Of a stretch of 64,000 bases of DNA, positions 23,811-32,106 are shown piece by piece. The notes under the pieces were generated by a model. It worked only from the letters and a program-made list of their open reading frames with translations. It ran no database searches and was not told where the DNA came from. The translations under genes were made by a program, and so were the position numbers. Position 1 is the stretch's first letter; the number at the start of each line of letters is the position of its first letter. Origin of the DNA: Amycolatopsis solani. Lineage in GTDB: Bacteria; Actinomycetota; Actinomycetes; Mycobacteriales; Pseudonocardiaceae. The DNA is taken from positions 310,001 through 374,000 of the forward strand of contig NZ_JAWQJT010000002.1 of NCBI RefSeq assembly GCF_033441515.1, given 5' to 3'.

Positions 23811-24662
23811 ATGAGCGGCACGTCCGGGGCGCGGCTGCTCGGCTCGAGCGAGGTGGCGCGGACACTGGGGATCTCGCAGGTGACACTGCGCACCTGGGAG
23901 CAGCGGTACGGCATCGGCGCCTCCGAGCGCGCGGAGAACGGCCGCCGCCGGTACACGACCGCGGACGTCGAGCGGCTCCGCCGCATGCGGGCGTTGCAGG
24001 CGCAGGGCACCGGCGCGCGGGAAGCCGCCAGCCTGGTGCTGTCCCGTTCGGCCGCGGCGACGACCGCGCGGCAGCGCGGGGAACGGCTCGCACTGGCCGC
24101 CGAACAGCTCGACCTGCCGGTGCTGGGCGGCCTGATCGACGACGCGCTCGGCAGCCTCGGCGTCGTCGAGACGTGGACCGAAGTGCTCTCACCGGTCCTG
24201 CGCGCGATCGGTGACCGCTGGGCCCGCCGCGGCGACCGCAACGCCATGGCGGCGGAGTGGGCACTGGCCACCGCGGCCTCGGCCGCCATCGACCGCTACC
24301 CGGCGCCGGCCCCCGCCCGGTCGGGCCGCGCCCCGGTGCTGTTCGTGTGCGCCCCGGCGGAGCGGCACGAGCTGCCGATCAAGGTGCTCAGCTCGGCGTT
24401 GAGCGACGACGGCGCGCCGTCGATGTACCTCGGCGGGCTGGTCACGCTCGACGTGCTCCGCGTGATGGCCGCCCGGTTCACCCCGGCGGACGTCGTGGTC
24501 TGGTCGATGACATCGCAGTCCGCGGACGTGCGGATCCTGCGGACGCTGGGCGCCGAAGGGGTGCCGGTCCGCCCGGCCGGCCCGGGCTGGCGCGGGCTGC
24601 CCACGGTGGGGGAGCCGCTGCCGCCGTCGTTCACCGGCGCGCTGGCGGCTTTCGGCGGGTGA
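23811..24662 (+). CDS. MerR-family regulator with C-terminal cobalamin-binding-like domain (LitR/CarH type)
   Basis: A 283-residue regulator. Residues 8-75 are a MerR winged-helix domain (SSEVARTLGISQVTLRTWEQRYG; RRRYTTADVERLRRM). Residues 90-165 resemble the helical bundle that caps cobalamin. Residues 172-283 resemble the Rossmann B12-binding fold (VLFVCAPAERHELPIKVL; MYLGGLV). The lower axial His is conserved (E184-R185-H186). The CarH cap signature W-x9-EH is not: Trp137 is followed at +10/+11 by Ala-Ala, with Glu149-Trp150 slightly further on. The domain may bind cobalamin differently or not respond to light. Start ATG is preceded by GGAGGAGG. TGCATCG tandem sites surround this gene, and its own upstream region has a related TCAATCG. 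Confidence 0.88.
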   Translation: MSGTSGARLLGSSEVARTLGISQVTLRTWEQRYGIGASERAENGRRRYTTADVERLRRMRALQAQGTGAREAASLVLSRSAAATTARQRGERLALAAEQLDLPVLGGLIDDALGSLGVVETWTEVLSPVLRAIGDRWARRGDRNAMAAEWALATAASAAIDRYPAPAPARSGRAPVLFVCAPAERHELPIKVLSSALSDDGAPSMYLGGLVTLDVLRVMAARFTPADVVVWSMTSQSADVRILRTLGAEGVPVRPAGPGWRGLPTVGEPLPPSFTGALAAFGG

Positions 24663-24918
24663 GCGCCGCCTGGGGGAGGCGGTGAACCTTTTCCCGGCGG
24701 CGCGCCGGGACGTCGTTGGCGATCAGGACGGCGGCCCACGGCAGGGGGATCGAGATCGCGAGGAAAGCGAGCGCGAGCCACCAGACGTGGGCCGTCAGCC
24801 CGGCGAGCACCAGGCACGGGATCCGGCAGGCCATCATCACCACGTACTTGCGGCGGCGCCGGGCGAGCTGCTCGTCGGCCGACGGCGCGGCTTCGGTGAT
24901 GAGGACAGGACGGTTCAC
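24631..24918 (-). CDS. Small DUF3099 membrane protein
   Basis: A 95-residue protein resembling DUF3099: a basic stretch (ARRRRKYVVMMACRIPCLVLAGL) followed by two hydrophobic segments (about residues 28-44 and 48-68) and a basic tail. GTG 24918 is chosen because GAGGAG sits just upstream; the frame extends further back but has no better site. The gene begins 28 bases after the qcrB stop on the same strand, so it is probably in one transcript with it. Its 3' end overlaps the convergent MerR gene by 32 bases. Function unknown. Confidence 0.75.
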   Translation of the reverse strand: MNRPVLITEAAPSADEQLARRRRKYVVMMACRIPCLVLAGLTAHVWWLALAFLAISIPLPWAAVLIANDVPARRREKVHRLPQAALTRRKPPARR

Positions 24919-24946
24919 GCGGTACTCCTCGGTCCGATGTGGACGG

Positions 24947-26515
24947 TCAATGCCGTTCCCGTTCCAGCGCACGGGTTTCCTCGTCCGGGTCGGGGCTCAG
25001 GAACGAACCCGGAAGGGGACGCCCGGCCGAACCGAGCTGGTTCATCTTCTTCGGCACCGGCGCGCCCTGGTACTCGAGCGGGACGGCGGCGAGCGGCTGG
25101 TGGATCTCGACGAACTCGCCGTGCGGAAGGCGTTTGATGATGCCGGTTTCGATGCCGTGGTCCAGCACTTCGCGGTCGGCGCGTTGCAGGCCGACGCAGA
25201 TCCGGTAGGTGACGAAGTACGCCAGCGGCGGCGCGATCAGCAGCCCGATCCGCCCGGCCCAGGTCGTCGCGTTCAGCGACAGGTCGAACTGGACGGCGAG
25301 GATGTCGTTGAAGCTGGACAAGGTGAGCACGAGGAAGAACGCGAGCGCCATCGCCCCGATCGAGGTGCGCACGGGTGCGTCCCGCGGCCGCTGCAGCAGG
25401 TTGTGGTGCGCGGTGTCCTTGGACAGCTTCCGCTCGATGAACGGGTAGCTCAGCAGCAGGGTCACGAGGACGGCGATGCCGATGGCGCCGGCGAAGAAGA
25501 CCGGAGGCACGGTGTGGTCGCCGAGGTAGAGCTCCCACGGCGGCCAGACGCGCAGCAGCCCGTCGGCCCAGCCCATGTACCAGTCCGGCTGGGACCCGGC
25601 GGAGACCTGGGTCGGGTTGTAGGGGCCGAAGTTCCACACCGGGTTGATCTGGAACAACCCCGACATCAGCGCCAGCACCCCGATGACCAGGGTGAAGAAC
25701 GCCCCGCCCTTCAACGCGAAGTACGGCATGATCCGCACCCCGACGACGTTGGTCTCCTTGCGCCGCACCCCCGGGAACTGGGTGTGCTTCTGGTACCACA
25801 CCAGCGCCAGGTGCGCCCCCACCAGCGCCAGCATGATGCCCGGCAGCAGCAGGATGTGCAGCGTGTACAACCGCGGGATGATCTGATCGCCCGGGAACTC
25901 CCCACCGAAGAGCGCCCAGTGGATCCAGGTCCCCGCCACCGGCACCGACAGCACGATCCCCGACAGCGTCGCCCGGATACCGGTACCCGAGAGCAGGTCA
26001 TCCGGCAGCGAGTAGCCGAAGAAGCCTTCGAAGCAGCCCAGGATCAGCAGCAGCCCGCCGATCACCCAGTTCGCCTCACGCGGGCGCCGGAACGCGCCGG
26101 TGAAGAAGATCCGCAGCATGTGCACGGCCATCGACGCCACGAAGATCAGCGCCGCCCAGTGGTGCAGCTGCCGCATGAACAGCCCGCCGCGCACGTCGAA
26201 GGAGATGTCCAGCGTCGTGCGGAACGCCTGCGACATCTCCAGGCCCTGCATGTTCTTGAAGCTGCCGTGGTAGACGACCTCCTGCATGGAGGGGTCGAAG
26301 AACAGCGTCAGGTACACACCCGTGAGCAGCAGGATGATGAAGCTGTAGAGCGCGATCTCGCCGAGCAGGAACGACCAGTGCGTCGGGAAGACCTTGTTGA
26401 GCTGGTGCCGCAGGCCCTTGGCCGCGTGGTAGCGCTGGTCCGCGTTGTTCGCCGCGTCGCCCAGCGCCTTCTCGACCGGGCTCGACCCCTTGGTCGGCGT
26501 GGTGAGCGAGCTCAT
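24947..26515 (-). CDS. Stand-alone cytochrome b subunit of the bc1 complex (QcrB paralogue)
   Basis: A 522-residue QcrB-type cytochrome b. The haem-ligand pairs are visible: [15 protein letters not shown] near residue 110 and [17 protein letters not shown] near 220, each with the 14-residue spacing. The Q-site motif reads PDWY (SQPDWYMGW), the actinobacterial form of PEWY. Eight or more transmembrane helices and the long actinobacterial C-terminal tail are present. ATG 26515 has GGAGGAGG 8 bases upstream. No qcrA, qcrC or cytochrome oxidase gene lies beside it, so it is probably a second, conditionally expressed copy rather than the housekeeping one. The promoter region holds TGCATCG-type sites also facing tspO. 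Confidence 0.93.
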   Translation of the reverse strand: MSSLTTPTKGSSPVEKALGDAANNADQRYHAAKGLRHQLNKVFPTHWSFLLGEIALYSFIILLLTGVYLTLFFDPSMQEVVYHGSFKNMQGLEMSQAFRTTLDISFDVRGGLFMRQLHHWAALIFVASMAVHMLRIFFTGAFRRPREANWVIGGLLLILGCFEGFFGYSLPDDLLSGTGIRATLSGIVLSVPVAGTWIHWALFGGEFPGDQIIPRLYTLHILLLPGIMLALVGAHLALVWYQKHTQFPGVRRKETNVVGVRIMPYFALKGGAFFTLVIGVLALMSGLFQINPVWNFGPYNPTQVSAGSQPDWYMGWADGLLRVWPPWELYLGDHTVPPVFFAGAIGIAVLVTLLLSYPFIERKLSKDTAHHNLLQRPRDAPVRTSIGAMALAFFLVLTLSSFNDILAVQFDLSLNATTWAGRIGLLIAPPLAYFVTYRICVGLQRADREVLDHGIETGIIKRLPHGEFVEIHQPLAAVPLEYQGAPVPKKMNQLGSAGRPLPGSFLSPDPDEETRALERERH

Positions 26516-26574
26516 CGGTGCCACCTCCTCCCGGTCGTCCCTCGCTTCCGACCGTGACACCGATGGCTCCGCGC

Positions 26575-26598
26575 TGCAACGAAAGGGCCCGCGTTGCA
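26575..26598. repeat. Inverted repeat in the qcrB-tspO divergent region
   Basis: TGCAACG (26575-26581) and CGTTGCA (26592-26598) form a perfect inverted repeat around 10 bases, about 60 bases upstream of qcrB. It partly overlaps the TGCATCG site at 26595. It could be an operator for qcrB. Confidence 0.5.
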
Positions 26599-26612
26599 TC
26601 GAACATGGATCG
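26595..26612 (+). promoter_or_regulatory. Tandem TGCATCG/TGGATCG site in the qcrB-tspO region
   Basis: The site reads TGCATCG-AACA-TGGATCG with an 11-bp period and is almost identical in form to the site before the DUF2236 gene. It lies 80 bases upstream of the qcrB start (minus strand) and 87 bases upstream of tspO. Which gene it controls is not clear; both may respond. Confidence 0.6.
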
Positions 26613-26660
26613 CGATGACCTTGATTCACCAGGCGATCCCCGTTTCGGGAAAGTAGACTT

Positions 26661-26678
26661 CGCATCGACCCTGCATCG
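26661..26678 (+). promoter_or_regulatory. Tandem CGCATCG/TGCATCG site, tspO promoter
   Basis: CGCATCG-ACCC-TGCATCG directly follows TAGACT (26654-26659). This block matches the SDR/FAD-oxidase promoter almost base for base (TAGAYT, then GCATCG-N-CCC-TGCATCG) although the two genes are unrelated. It ends 20 bases before the GTG of tspO. Confidence 0.65.
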
Positions 26679-26698
26679 CTGTCGGAGGAGAAGTCGAC

Positions 26699-27181
26699 GT
26701 GACGACACTGCCCCGTTCCCGTCCCGCCCCGGTGGTGGTCCTGGCCGGGTTCCTCGCCGCGGTGGCGGTGGTGGCCGTCGTGGGCGGCCTCGCGGCGACA
26801 CGCTCGCGAGAGGTCTACGGCCAGCTCGTCCAGCCGTCGTGGGCGCCGCCGTCGTGGCTGTTCGGTCCGGTGTGGACGGTGCTGTACATCCTGATCGCGA
26901 TCTCGGGCTGGCTGTGCTGGCGCGCGGCGGGCACCCGCCGTGAGTTCGCCTGGTACGCGGCCGGTCTGGTGCTCAACGCGGCGTGGACGCCGCTGTTCTT
27001 CGCGGCGGGCGCGTACCCGGTGGCGCTGGTGGAGATCGTGCTCCTCGACGTCGTCATCGCGGTGACGCTGGTGGTGTTCGGTCGCCGCTCCCGGCTCGCG
27101 GCGGCGTTGCAGTTGCCGTACCTGGCGTGGACGTTGTTCGCGACGGCCCTGAACGCGGCGATCGTCGTCTTGAACCCCTGA
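26699..27181 (+). CDS. tspO: TspO/MBR family tryptophan-rich sensory protein
   Basis: A 160-residue integral membrane protein with five hydrophobic helices and the family's Trp/Pro motifs: [27 protein letters not shown] (residues about 45-71), [10 protein letters not shown] and [16 protein letters not shown]. TspO proteins bind porphyrins and act in tetrapyrrole and oxidative-stress signalling. Start is GTG 26699, with GGAGGAG 8 bases upstream. Its promoter shares the TGCATCG tandem site with the divergent SDR/FAD-oxidase operon, so I infer co-regulation by the MerR protein. It is convergent with the small gene that follows. Confidence 0.93.
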   Translation: MTTLPRSRPAPVVVLAGFLAAVAVVAVVGGLAATRSREVYGQLVQPSWAPPSWLFGPVWTVLYILIAISGWLCWRAAGTRREFAWYAAGLVLNAAWTPLFFAAGAYPVALVEIVLLDVVIAVTLVVFGRRSRLAAALQLPYLAWTLFATALNAAIVVLNP

Positions 27182-27185
27182 CCGG

Positions 27186-27464
27186 CTACCGGTCGCCGGT
27201 CAAGAACTCCGCCACCCAGCGGAGGGCGGTCGCGCACGCGGTGGCCTCGTCGCCGCGGAAGTGCTGGACGACGTCGCCGCCGGACCACAGCATCAGGGCG
27301 ACGATGCCGGGGCGGATGGGGGTCAGGCCGAGGAGGCGGTGGTGGCCGTCGCGCTCGAGGGTGCGTTCGGCGGTGAGCCACTGCCCCGTCGTGGCGGTGC
27401 GGGTGACCACCCAGTCCGGGTCCGCCGCCAGGTCGGCGACGGATCTCGGTGCTTCGGCGTGCAT
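27186..27464 (-). CDS. Hypothetical protein, 92 residues
   Basis: A small soluble protein with no signal peptide or membrane segment. It begins [20 protein letters not shown] and ends [15 protein letters not shown]; the spacing of Trp and charged residues looks like a small alpha/beta domain. I do not recognise the family. It converges with tspO (4 bases apart), and its codon pattern is normal for this DNA. No clear Shine-Dalgarno is seen before ATG 27464, so the start is tentative. Confidence 0.55.
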   Translation of the reverse strand: MHAEAPRSVADLAADPDWVVTRTATTGQWLTAERTLERDGHHRLLGLTPIRPGIVALMLWSGGDVVQHFRGDEATACATALRWVAEFLTGDR

Positions 27465-27602
27465 GCGGTCCAGCTTGACACAACTCTGCCGCCAGGTGAT
27501 CGTCCGATGAACGGCAGCTGAACATGTCGTGCCGCCCGCTCAGCGGCGAGGGAGTTTCCACTACGGTGGCCCGACCTGGGGGCCGCGACCGCAGGAGCCG
27601 CC

Positions 27603-27971
27603 ATGCCGACCCTCACCACCGTGGCCGATTGGACGATCGTAGCGTCCGGCGACACCGCGACCGTCAGCCATGCCGCCGCGTCGTGGTCGCCGCGCGGGCT
27701 CGCGATCGCCGAGGCCGACCTCGCCGCCTTCGACAAGGCGCTGGGCGAGGTGATGAAGCTGCCCGTCTACTGGCTGGCCCGCGCGCGTCGTGACGCCGAG
27801 GAGGGCGAAGCGGCGGTGTGGTCGGTGCCGCGCTACGACCCGGACGCCGAGCTCGTCCACCTCGCGGGTCCGTGCCGGGCCGACGAGGCCGGGTTCGCCG
27901 TCGACCTCGTCCACCTGCGCGGGCTGCGGATCCGGATCGCGTCGTTCCGGGCCGCGGGGCCGCCGCGCTGA
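27603..27971 (+). CDS. Hypothetical protein, 122 residues
   Basis: A soluble protein of unknown family with AGGAG 4 bases upstream of ATG 27603. It contains PVYWLARARRDAEEGEAAVWSVPRYDPDAELVHLAGPC and a C-terminal VDLVHLRGLRIRIASFR. No catalytic motif or membrane segment is recognised. It is a single gene between the divergent small gene and the aldehyde dehydrogenase. Confidence 0.6.
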   Translation: MPTLTTVADWTIVASGDTATVSHAAASWSPRGLAIAEADLAAFDKALGEVMKLPVYWLARARRDAEEGEAAVWSVPRYDPDAELVHLAGPCRADEAGFAVDLVHLRGLRIRIASFRAAGPPR

Positions 27972-28067
27972 AGCGGGGGCCGAAGCACCGCACGAACGGA
28001 TAATCGCCCTTCCCCGGCCGCTGCTTTACTGGCGGCACTGCCGGTGGTCGAGGGACGGAGTCGGACC

Positions 28068-29513
28068 GTGGATCTGGTCTACGAATCGCTGTACATCGGC
28101 GGCAAGTGGGTCGCGCCGGCCACGGCCCGGACCATCGAGGTCGTCTCGGCCAGCACGGAAGCGGTCATCGGGCGCGTGCCGGAAGCGGCCGAGGCCGACA
28201 TCGACGCGGCGGTCGCGGCGGCCAGGACGGCGTTCGACGACCCCGTCGGCTGGAGCTCGTGGGAGCCGGCCGAGCGCGCGGCGGTGATGGAGCGGCTGGC
28301 CGTCGCGCTCGACGCGCGGGCCGGCGAGATCGCCCGCCGGGTCAGCAGCCAGAACGGCCTGCCGATCTCGATCGCCAACGCCGTCGAAGGCGGGTTCCCG
28401 CAGCTCATCCTGCGCTACTACGCGGGCCTGATCCGGACCGCGGTGCTCGACGAGGCACGGGACGGCCTGCTCGGCGGCAAGGTCCGCGTGCGGCGGACGC
28501 CGGTCGGTGTGGTCGGCGCGATCGTGCCGTGGAACCTGCCGATGACGCTGGCCGCGTTCAAGCTCGGCCCGGCGCTGGCGGCGGGGTGCACGCTGGTCCT
28601 CAAGCCGAGCCCGGGCACGGTGCTGGACGCGCAGCTGTTCGCGGAGGCGGTCGACGAGGCCGGCTTCCCGCCGGGCGTGGTCAACGTCGTGCAGAGCGGC
28701 CGTGAGGGCGGCGCCCACCTGGTGTCCCACCCCGGCGTGGACAAGGTCGCGTTCACCGGCTCGACGGCGGCCGGGCGCCGGATCGCCGAGACGTGCGGCC
28801 GCCTGCTGCGCCCGGTCACGCTCGAGCTGGGCGGCAAGTCCGCGGCGATCGTGCTGGACGACGCCGACCTGAGCGCGAACCCGCAGGACCTGTTCCTCTC
28901 GACGCTGGTCAACAACGGCCAGACGTGCCACCTGACCACGCGCATCCTGGCGCCGGCGAGCCGCTACGACGAGATCGTCGAGACGTTCACCGGCTTCGCG
29001 GCGAGCCTGACCGTCGGCGACGCCCTCGACCCGGCGACCCAGATCGGCCCCCTGGCCTCGGCGGCGCAGCGCGAGCGCGTCGAGGGCTACATCGCGAAGG
29101 GCCTGGCGGAGGGCGCCCGCCTGACCACGGGCGGCGGCCGTCCGGCGGCGCAGTCCCGCGGCTGGTTCGTCGAGCCGACGGTGTTCGCCGACGTGGACAA
29201 CCACTCGACGATCGCCCGCGAGGAGATCTTCGGCCCGGTCCTGTCGATCATCAGGTACGAGACGGACGAGGAGGCGATCGCCATCGCGAACGACTCCCCG
29301 TACGGCCTCGGCGGCACGGTCTGGACCACCGACCCGGCCCGCGGCCAGTCGATCGCGACCCGGATCCGCACGGGAACGATCGGGGTGAACACGTACACGG
29401 TCGACCCGGCCGCCCCGTTCGGCGGGGTGAAGGACTCGGGCCTGGGCCGGGAGCTGGGGCCGGAGGGGTTGACCGCGTACCAGTCACTGCAGTCGATGCA
29501 CCTGCCCGGCTGA
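28068..29513 (+). CDS. NAD(P)-dependent aldehyde dehydrogenase
   Basis: A 481-residue member of the aldehyde dehydrogenase superfamily. It has the NAD-binding FTGSTAAG loop, the catalytic Glu in ELGGKSA (about residue 260), the catalytic Cys in NNGQTCHLTTRI (about residue 294) and the terminal PFGGVKDSGLGRELGPEG. GTG 28068 is preferred over GTG 28044 because GGAG lies 7 bases before it and the product then starts MDLVYESLYIGGKW, the normal family N-terminus. It oxidises an aldehyde to the acid; the substrate is unknown. The gene stands alone and converges with the exonuclease gene. Confidence 0.93.
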   Translation: MDLVYESLYIGGKWVAPATARTIEVVSASTEAVIGRVPEAAEADIDAAVAAARTAFDDPVGWSSWEPAERAAVMERLAVALDARAGEIARRVSSQNGLPISIANAVEGGFPQLILRYYAGLIRTAVLDEARDGLLGGKVRVRRTPVGVVGAIVPWNLPMTLAAFKLGPALAAGCTLVLKPSPGTVLDAQLFAEAVDEAGFPPGVVNVVQSGREGGAHLVSHPGVDKVAFTGSTAAGRRIAETCGRLLRPVTLELGGKSAAIVLDDADLSANPQDLFLSTLVNNGQTCHLTTRILAPASRYDEIVETFTGFAASLTVGDALDPATQIGPLASAAQRERVEGYIAKGLAEGARLTTGGGRPAAQSRGWFVEPTVFADVDNHSTIAREEIFGPVLSIIRYETDEEAIAIANDSPYGLGGTVWTTDPARGQSIATRIRTGTIGVNTYTVDPAAPFGGVKDSGLGRELGPEGLTAYQSLQSMHLPG

Positions 29514-29526
29514 CCGGATCAGCTCG

Positions 29527-30768
29527 TCACGCGAGCCTCGCCAGTGCTCGGAGGAATGCGGCCTCGGAGACCACCGGGACACCGCATTCACGGGCTCGCT
29601 TGGCCTTGCCCGACATCGAGTCCGGGTCGGCCGCGGCGAGCACGCGCGTTTGCCTGCTGACCGAGGTGGTGACGCGGATCCCGGCCGCGGCGGCCTCCGC
29701 CACGATCTCCGCGCGCCCCCGGTGCATGTCCCCGGTCAGCACCACCTTGTCGCCGGGCCGCAGGGTGAGGCCACCGACCTTCCGCGTGTCCCTCGGAGCG
29801 GGTACCCGCACGGCATCGCGCTCCTCGTCGATCATCGTCGCGACGATCCCGGGATCGAGGGCCAGCAGCGTGGCGACGGTGAGCAGATCGTTCCGCTCTT
29901 CGTCGGTGACCACCTGGTCCGCCCAGGCTTCGCGCGCCAGGTCGCGCAAGTAGCTCAGGTGCAGGGCCACGACTTCGTTCTTGTGCAGGCCGAGGTCGTG
30001 GGCGACTTCGACGAGTGCGTCGCCTTCGGTGGCCGAGATCTGCCGGTCGAGCAAGGCGTCGTCGAGCATCGCGAAGTACGCGTCGACCGCCGGTTCGCCG
30101 TCACGCGGCAGCCGTTCGACGAGCCTCGCGAGGAAGTGCGGCTCGACGTGCCCGACCGCCGTGCGCTGAACGGTGCGTACCGCGCTTCGATCGAGCCGGG
30201 GCCAGTCCCAGCTCGCCGCACGCAGCTGGGCTTCGGTCGCGGCAACGGCGTTCGGTGCGGTCCGCAAGAAGAACCCGAGCAGGTCACCGGCTCCCCGTGC
30301 GTCGTCGAGCGCGGTGTGCCACGAACGCTCGGGCAGCCTCGCCGCGGCGCAGCAGTCGATCAAGGACCGCCCGGAGCCCAGTCGCGCCCGGCCTGCCGCG
30401 CGCATGGTGCAGAGCCCGGCGTCGGTCTCGAACGGCGTGTCGATGCCCAGCCTGCCGAATTCCGCACGCAGGTGCATCGCGTCGAACGCCCAGTTGTGCG
30501 CGACCACCACGCGACCGCTCAGCCGCTCGACGAGTTCCCCGGTGAGGTCCTCGAACCGGGGCGCCCGGCGCGCGTCGGAGGCCCGGATACCGTGGATGGC
30601 CTGGGGACCCAGGTCGCGATCGGGATTGACCAGCGTCACCCACTCATCGGTGACGTTCCCGTGCGGGTCCACGTGAACGACCGCGATCTCCGCGACGCGG
30701 TGGTGCCAGCCGGTGAGGATCCCGGTGGTCTCGGTGTCGACGACGGCATAGCCGTGTGCGGGCTTCAC
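29527..30768 (-). CDS. DEDDh 3'-5' exonuclease with TerB-like middle and BRCT domain
   Basis: A 413-residue protein. Residues 5-170 are a DnaQ-type exonuclease with all DEDDh motifs: VVDTETTG, VVAHNWAFD and HTALDDARGAG. Residues 200-300 are an alpha-helical region like TerB-type metal-binding bundles. Residues 330-413 are a BRCT domain (GDKVVLTGDMHRGRAEIVAEAA; SGKAKRARECGVPVVSEAAFL). The architecture resembles actinobacterial DNA polymerase III epsilon-like repair nucleases. GTG 30768 overlaps the stop of the upstream gene (GTGA), so the two are coupled. A DNA repair or proofreading role is likely. Confidence 0.9.
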   Translation of the reverse strand: MKPAHGYAVVDTETTGILTGWHHRVAEIAVVHVDPHGNVTDEWVTLVNPDRDLGPQAIHGIRASDARRAPRFEDLTGELVERLSGRVVVAHNWAFDAMHLRAEFGRLGIDTPFETDAGLCTMRAAGRARLGSGRSLIDCCAAARLPERSWHTALDDARGAGDLLGFFLRTAPNAVAATEAQLRAASWDWPRLDRSAVRTVQRTAVGHVEPHFLARLVERLPRDGEPAVDAYFAMLDDALLDRQISATEGDALVEVAHDLGLHKNEVVALHLSYLRDLAREAWADQVVTDEERNDLLTVATLLALDPGIVATMIDEERDAVRVPAPRDTRKVGGLTLRPGDKVVLTGDMHRGRAEIVAEAAAAGIRVTTSVSRQTRVLAAADPDSMSGKAKRARECGVPVVSEAAFLRALARLA

Positions 30769-31469
30769 AGCGGCAGCCGGTTCGAGCCGGCGGCTTGGAC
30801 GGCGGCCAACCACCCGGGCGGCAGCGGTTCGGCGTCCCCGTGCGCGGCCTGTACGTACCGGCGGCGGCCCTTCACCTGCTCGGTTTCCGCCCAGACCGCT
30901 AGCAGCCACCTCAGCGTGCGCGCGATCGAAAGGACTTCGGAGACCACGGGCGTCCCGGGTGCGGCCGAAATGCGGGCTACCCGTTGCAGCGAAGCGAAGT
31001 CCTCGATCTCGGTGTCGAGGGGGAGGTCGTGCGTCCACTCCAGCGGGGTGATCGTCTTGCTCTCCTTGCGCGCGGCCTCGACCGTGAGGTCATACTGCCT
31101 TCGCCGCCGGGCGGCTTCACGGAACGCGTCCACCGGCGAAAACAGCTGCCGCTGCCACCAGCCGTCCTCGATGCCGGACTCCGCCGCGGCGGTCAGCCGC
31201 TTGAGCCACTCCGGCAGCTCGTCCGCGTGCACGGCGGCGATCGCGCGCCGCTCGACGAGGGTCAGGAGACGCCGTGCCGTCTCCGTGGAGGTGAACGCTT
31301 CGGTCACGGGGACGATCCACGCCCCGGTGGGTTCGCCGCCCGGGCTGACGTGCCAGATCGCCAGCGACTCGGCCTCGTGGTCACCGGTGCCCACACAGAG
31401 CACGGCGCTCCCCGGCGCCCGCAGCGCCTCGAGTCTCTCGAACGGTTCCACCATGGTCAGGTCCGTCAC
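30765..31469 (-). CDS. Hypothetical protein coupled to the exonuclease
   Basis: A 234-residue soluble protein I do not recognise. GTG 31469 has GGAGG 6 bases upstream; an internal ATG at 31455 is an alternative. The sequence contains LTLVERRAIAAVHADELPEWLKRL and a Trp-rich IEDGWWQRQLF. The stop overlaps the exonuclease start, so it probably acts in the same process, but no enzymatic motif is visible. Confidence 0.7.
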   Translation of the reverse strand: MTDLTMVEPFERLEALRAPGSAVLCVGTGDHEAESLAIWHVSPGGEPTGAWIVPVTEAFTSTETARRLLTLVERRAIAAVHADELPEWLKRLTAAAESGIEDGWWQRQLFSPVDAFREAARRRRQYDLTVEAARKESKTITPLEWTHDLPLDTEIEDFASLQRVARISAAPGTPVVSEVLSIARTLRWLLAVWAETEQVKGRRRYVQAAHGDAEPLPPGWLAAVQAAGSNRLPL

Positions 31470-31598
31470 CGACCGCCTCCTTCGTCGACCGACATCAAGT
31501 CGCCGACGCGGGCGGGTTGTTACACGGCGAAGTCCGCACGGCCGCCGCAATCGCGCTGATGGGCCGTTGAGCCGCCGGTGAAGCGCTACTGTCGCGCC

Positions 31599-32066
31599 AT
31601 GAATTCGCGAAGTCCTCGCGCCGGGGACGCCGTCGATCCCTGGGATGAACCCGATCCCGCGCTCGCCGTCGCGTTGCGGGAGCTGTCGTGGTACCGGCGG
31701 AACGCCGACTACAACCGGCTGGCGAACCGGGTCACCGAAGTCGTCCTGCTGCTGGGTTCCGCGGCCACCACCGTCGCCGCCGCGCTCGGGGCCACCGCTT
31801 GGGTCACCGCCGTGCTGGCCGCGACCACCCTGGTCGTCACCGGGCTGCGGCGGTCCTTCGACTGGCACGAGAACTGGGTCGAGTTCATCGCCCGCTGGTC
31901 GGAGCTGCGCAGCGTCGTCCACCAGTACCGCCTGCAGCCCGAAGACCGCCGCGGGGAGGCGGAGCGGCGGGCGCTGCTCGCCGCCGTCGACGAGGTCGTT
32001 GCCTCGGAGACCCAGCGGTGGGCGTCCCGGCGGCGCAAGCTGCAGGAGAGCACCAGCCGGTCGTGA
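31599..32066 (+). CDS. DUF4231/SLATT-like two-helix membrane protein
   Basis: A 155-residue protein. ELSWYRRNADYNRLANRV precedes two adjacent hydrophobic helices (about residues 52-70 and 72-92), then RSFDWHENWVEFIARWSELRSVVHQY. This layout matches DUF4231, a relative of the SLATT 2TM domains that act as pore-forming effectors in nucleotide-signalling defence systems. No nucleotidyltransferase or SLOG partner is next to it, so a defence role is not supported here. ATG 31599 is preferred to GTG 31578; neither has a strong Shine-Dalgarno. Confidence 0.7.
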   Translation: MNSRSPRAGDAVDPWDEPDPALAVALRELSWYRRNADYNRLANRVTEVVLLLGSAATTVAAALGATAWVTAVLAATTLVVTGLRRSFDWHENWVEFIARWSELRSVVHQYRLQPEDRRGEAERRALLAAVDEVVASETQRWASRRRKLQESTSRS

Positions 32067-32098
32067 GTGGCAGGCAGGCCTGGCCTGCCACCCACGAC
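32060..32098. terminator. 16-bp hairpin between convergent genes
   Basis: Bases 32060-32075 and 32083-32098 pair with one mismatch around a 7-base loop. The stem overlaps the stop codon of the DUF4231 gene and ends 9 bases before the stop of the convergent gene, so it could serve as a bidirectional terminator. It begins TCGTGAGTG, like the palindrome at 62914. Confidence 0.65.
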
Positions 32099-32106
32099 CC
32101 GCGGCG

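Noticed and set aside
24716..26557. Long plus-strand frame opposite qcrB
   Set aside because: The translation is charged low-complexity sequence typical of a shadow frame; the minus strand encodes a clear cytochrome b.
31599..32066. A complete SLATT-type defence system
   Set aside because: No nucleotidyltransferase, SLOG or reverse transcriptase partner is encoded next to it.
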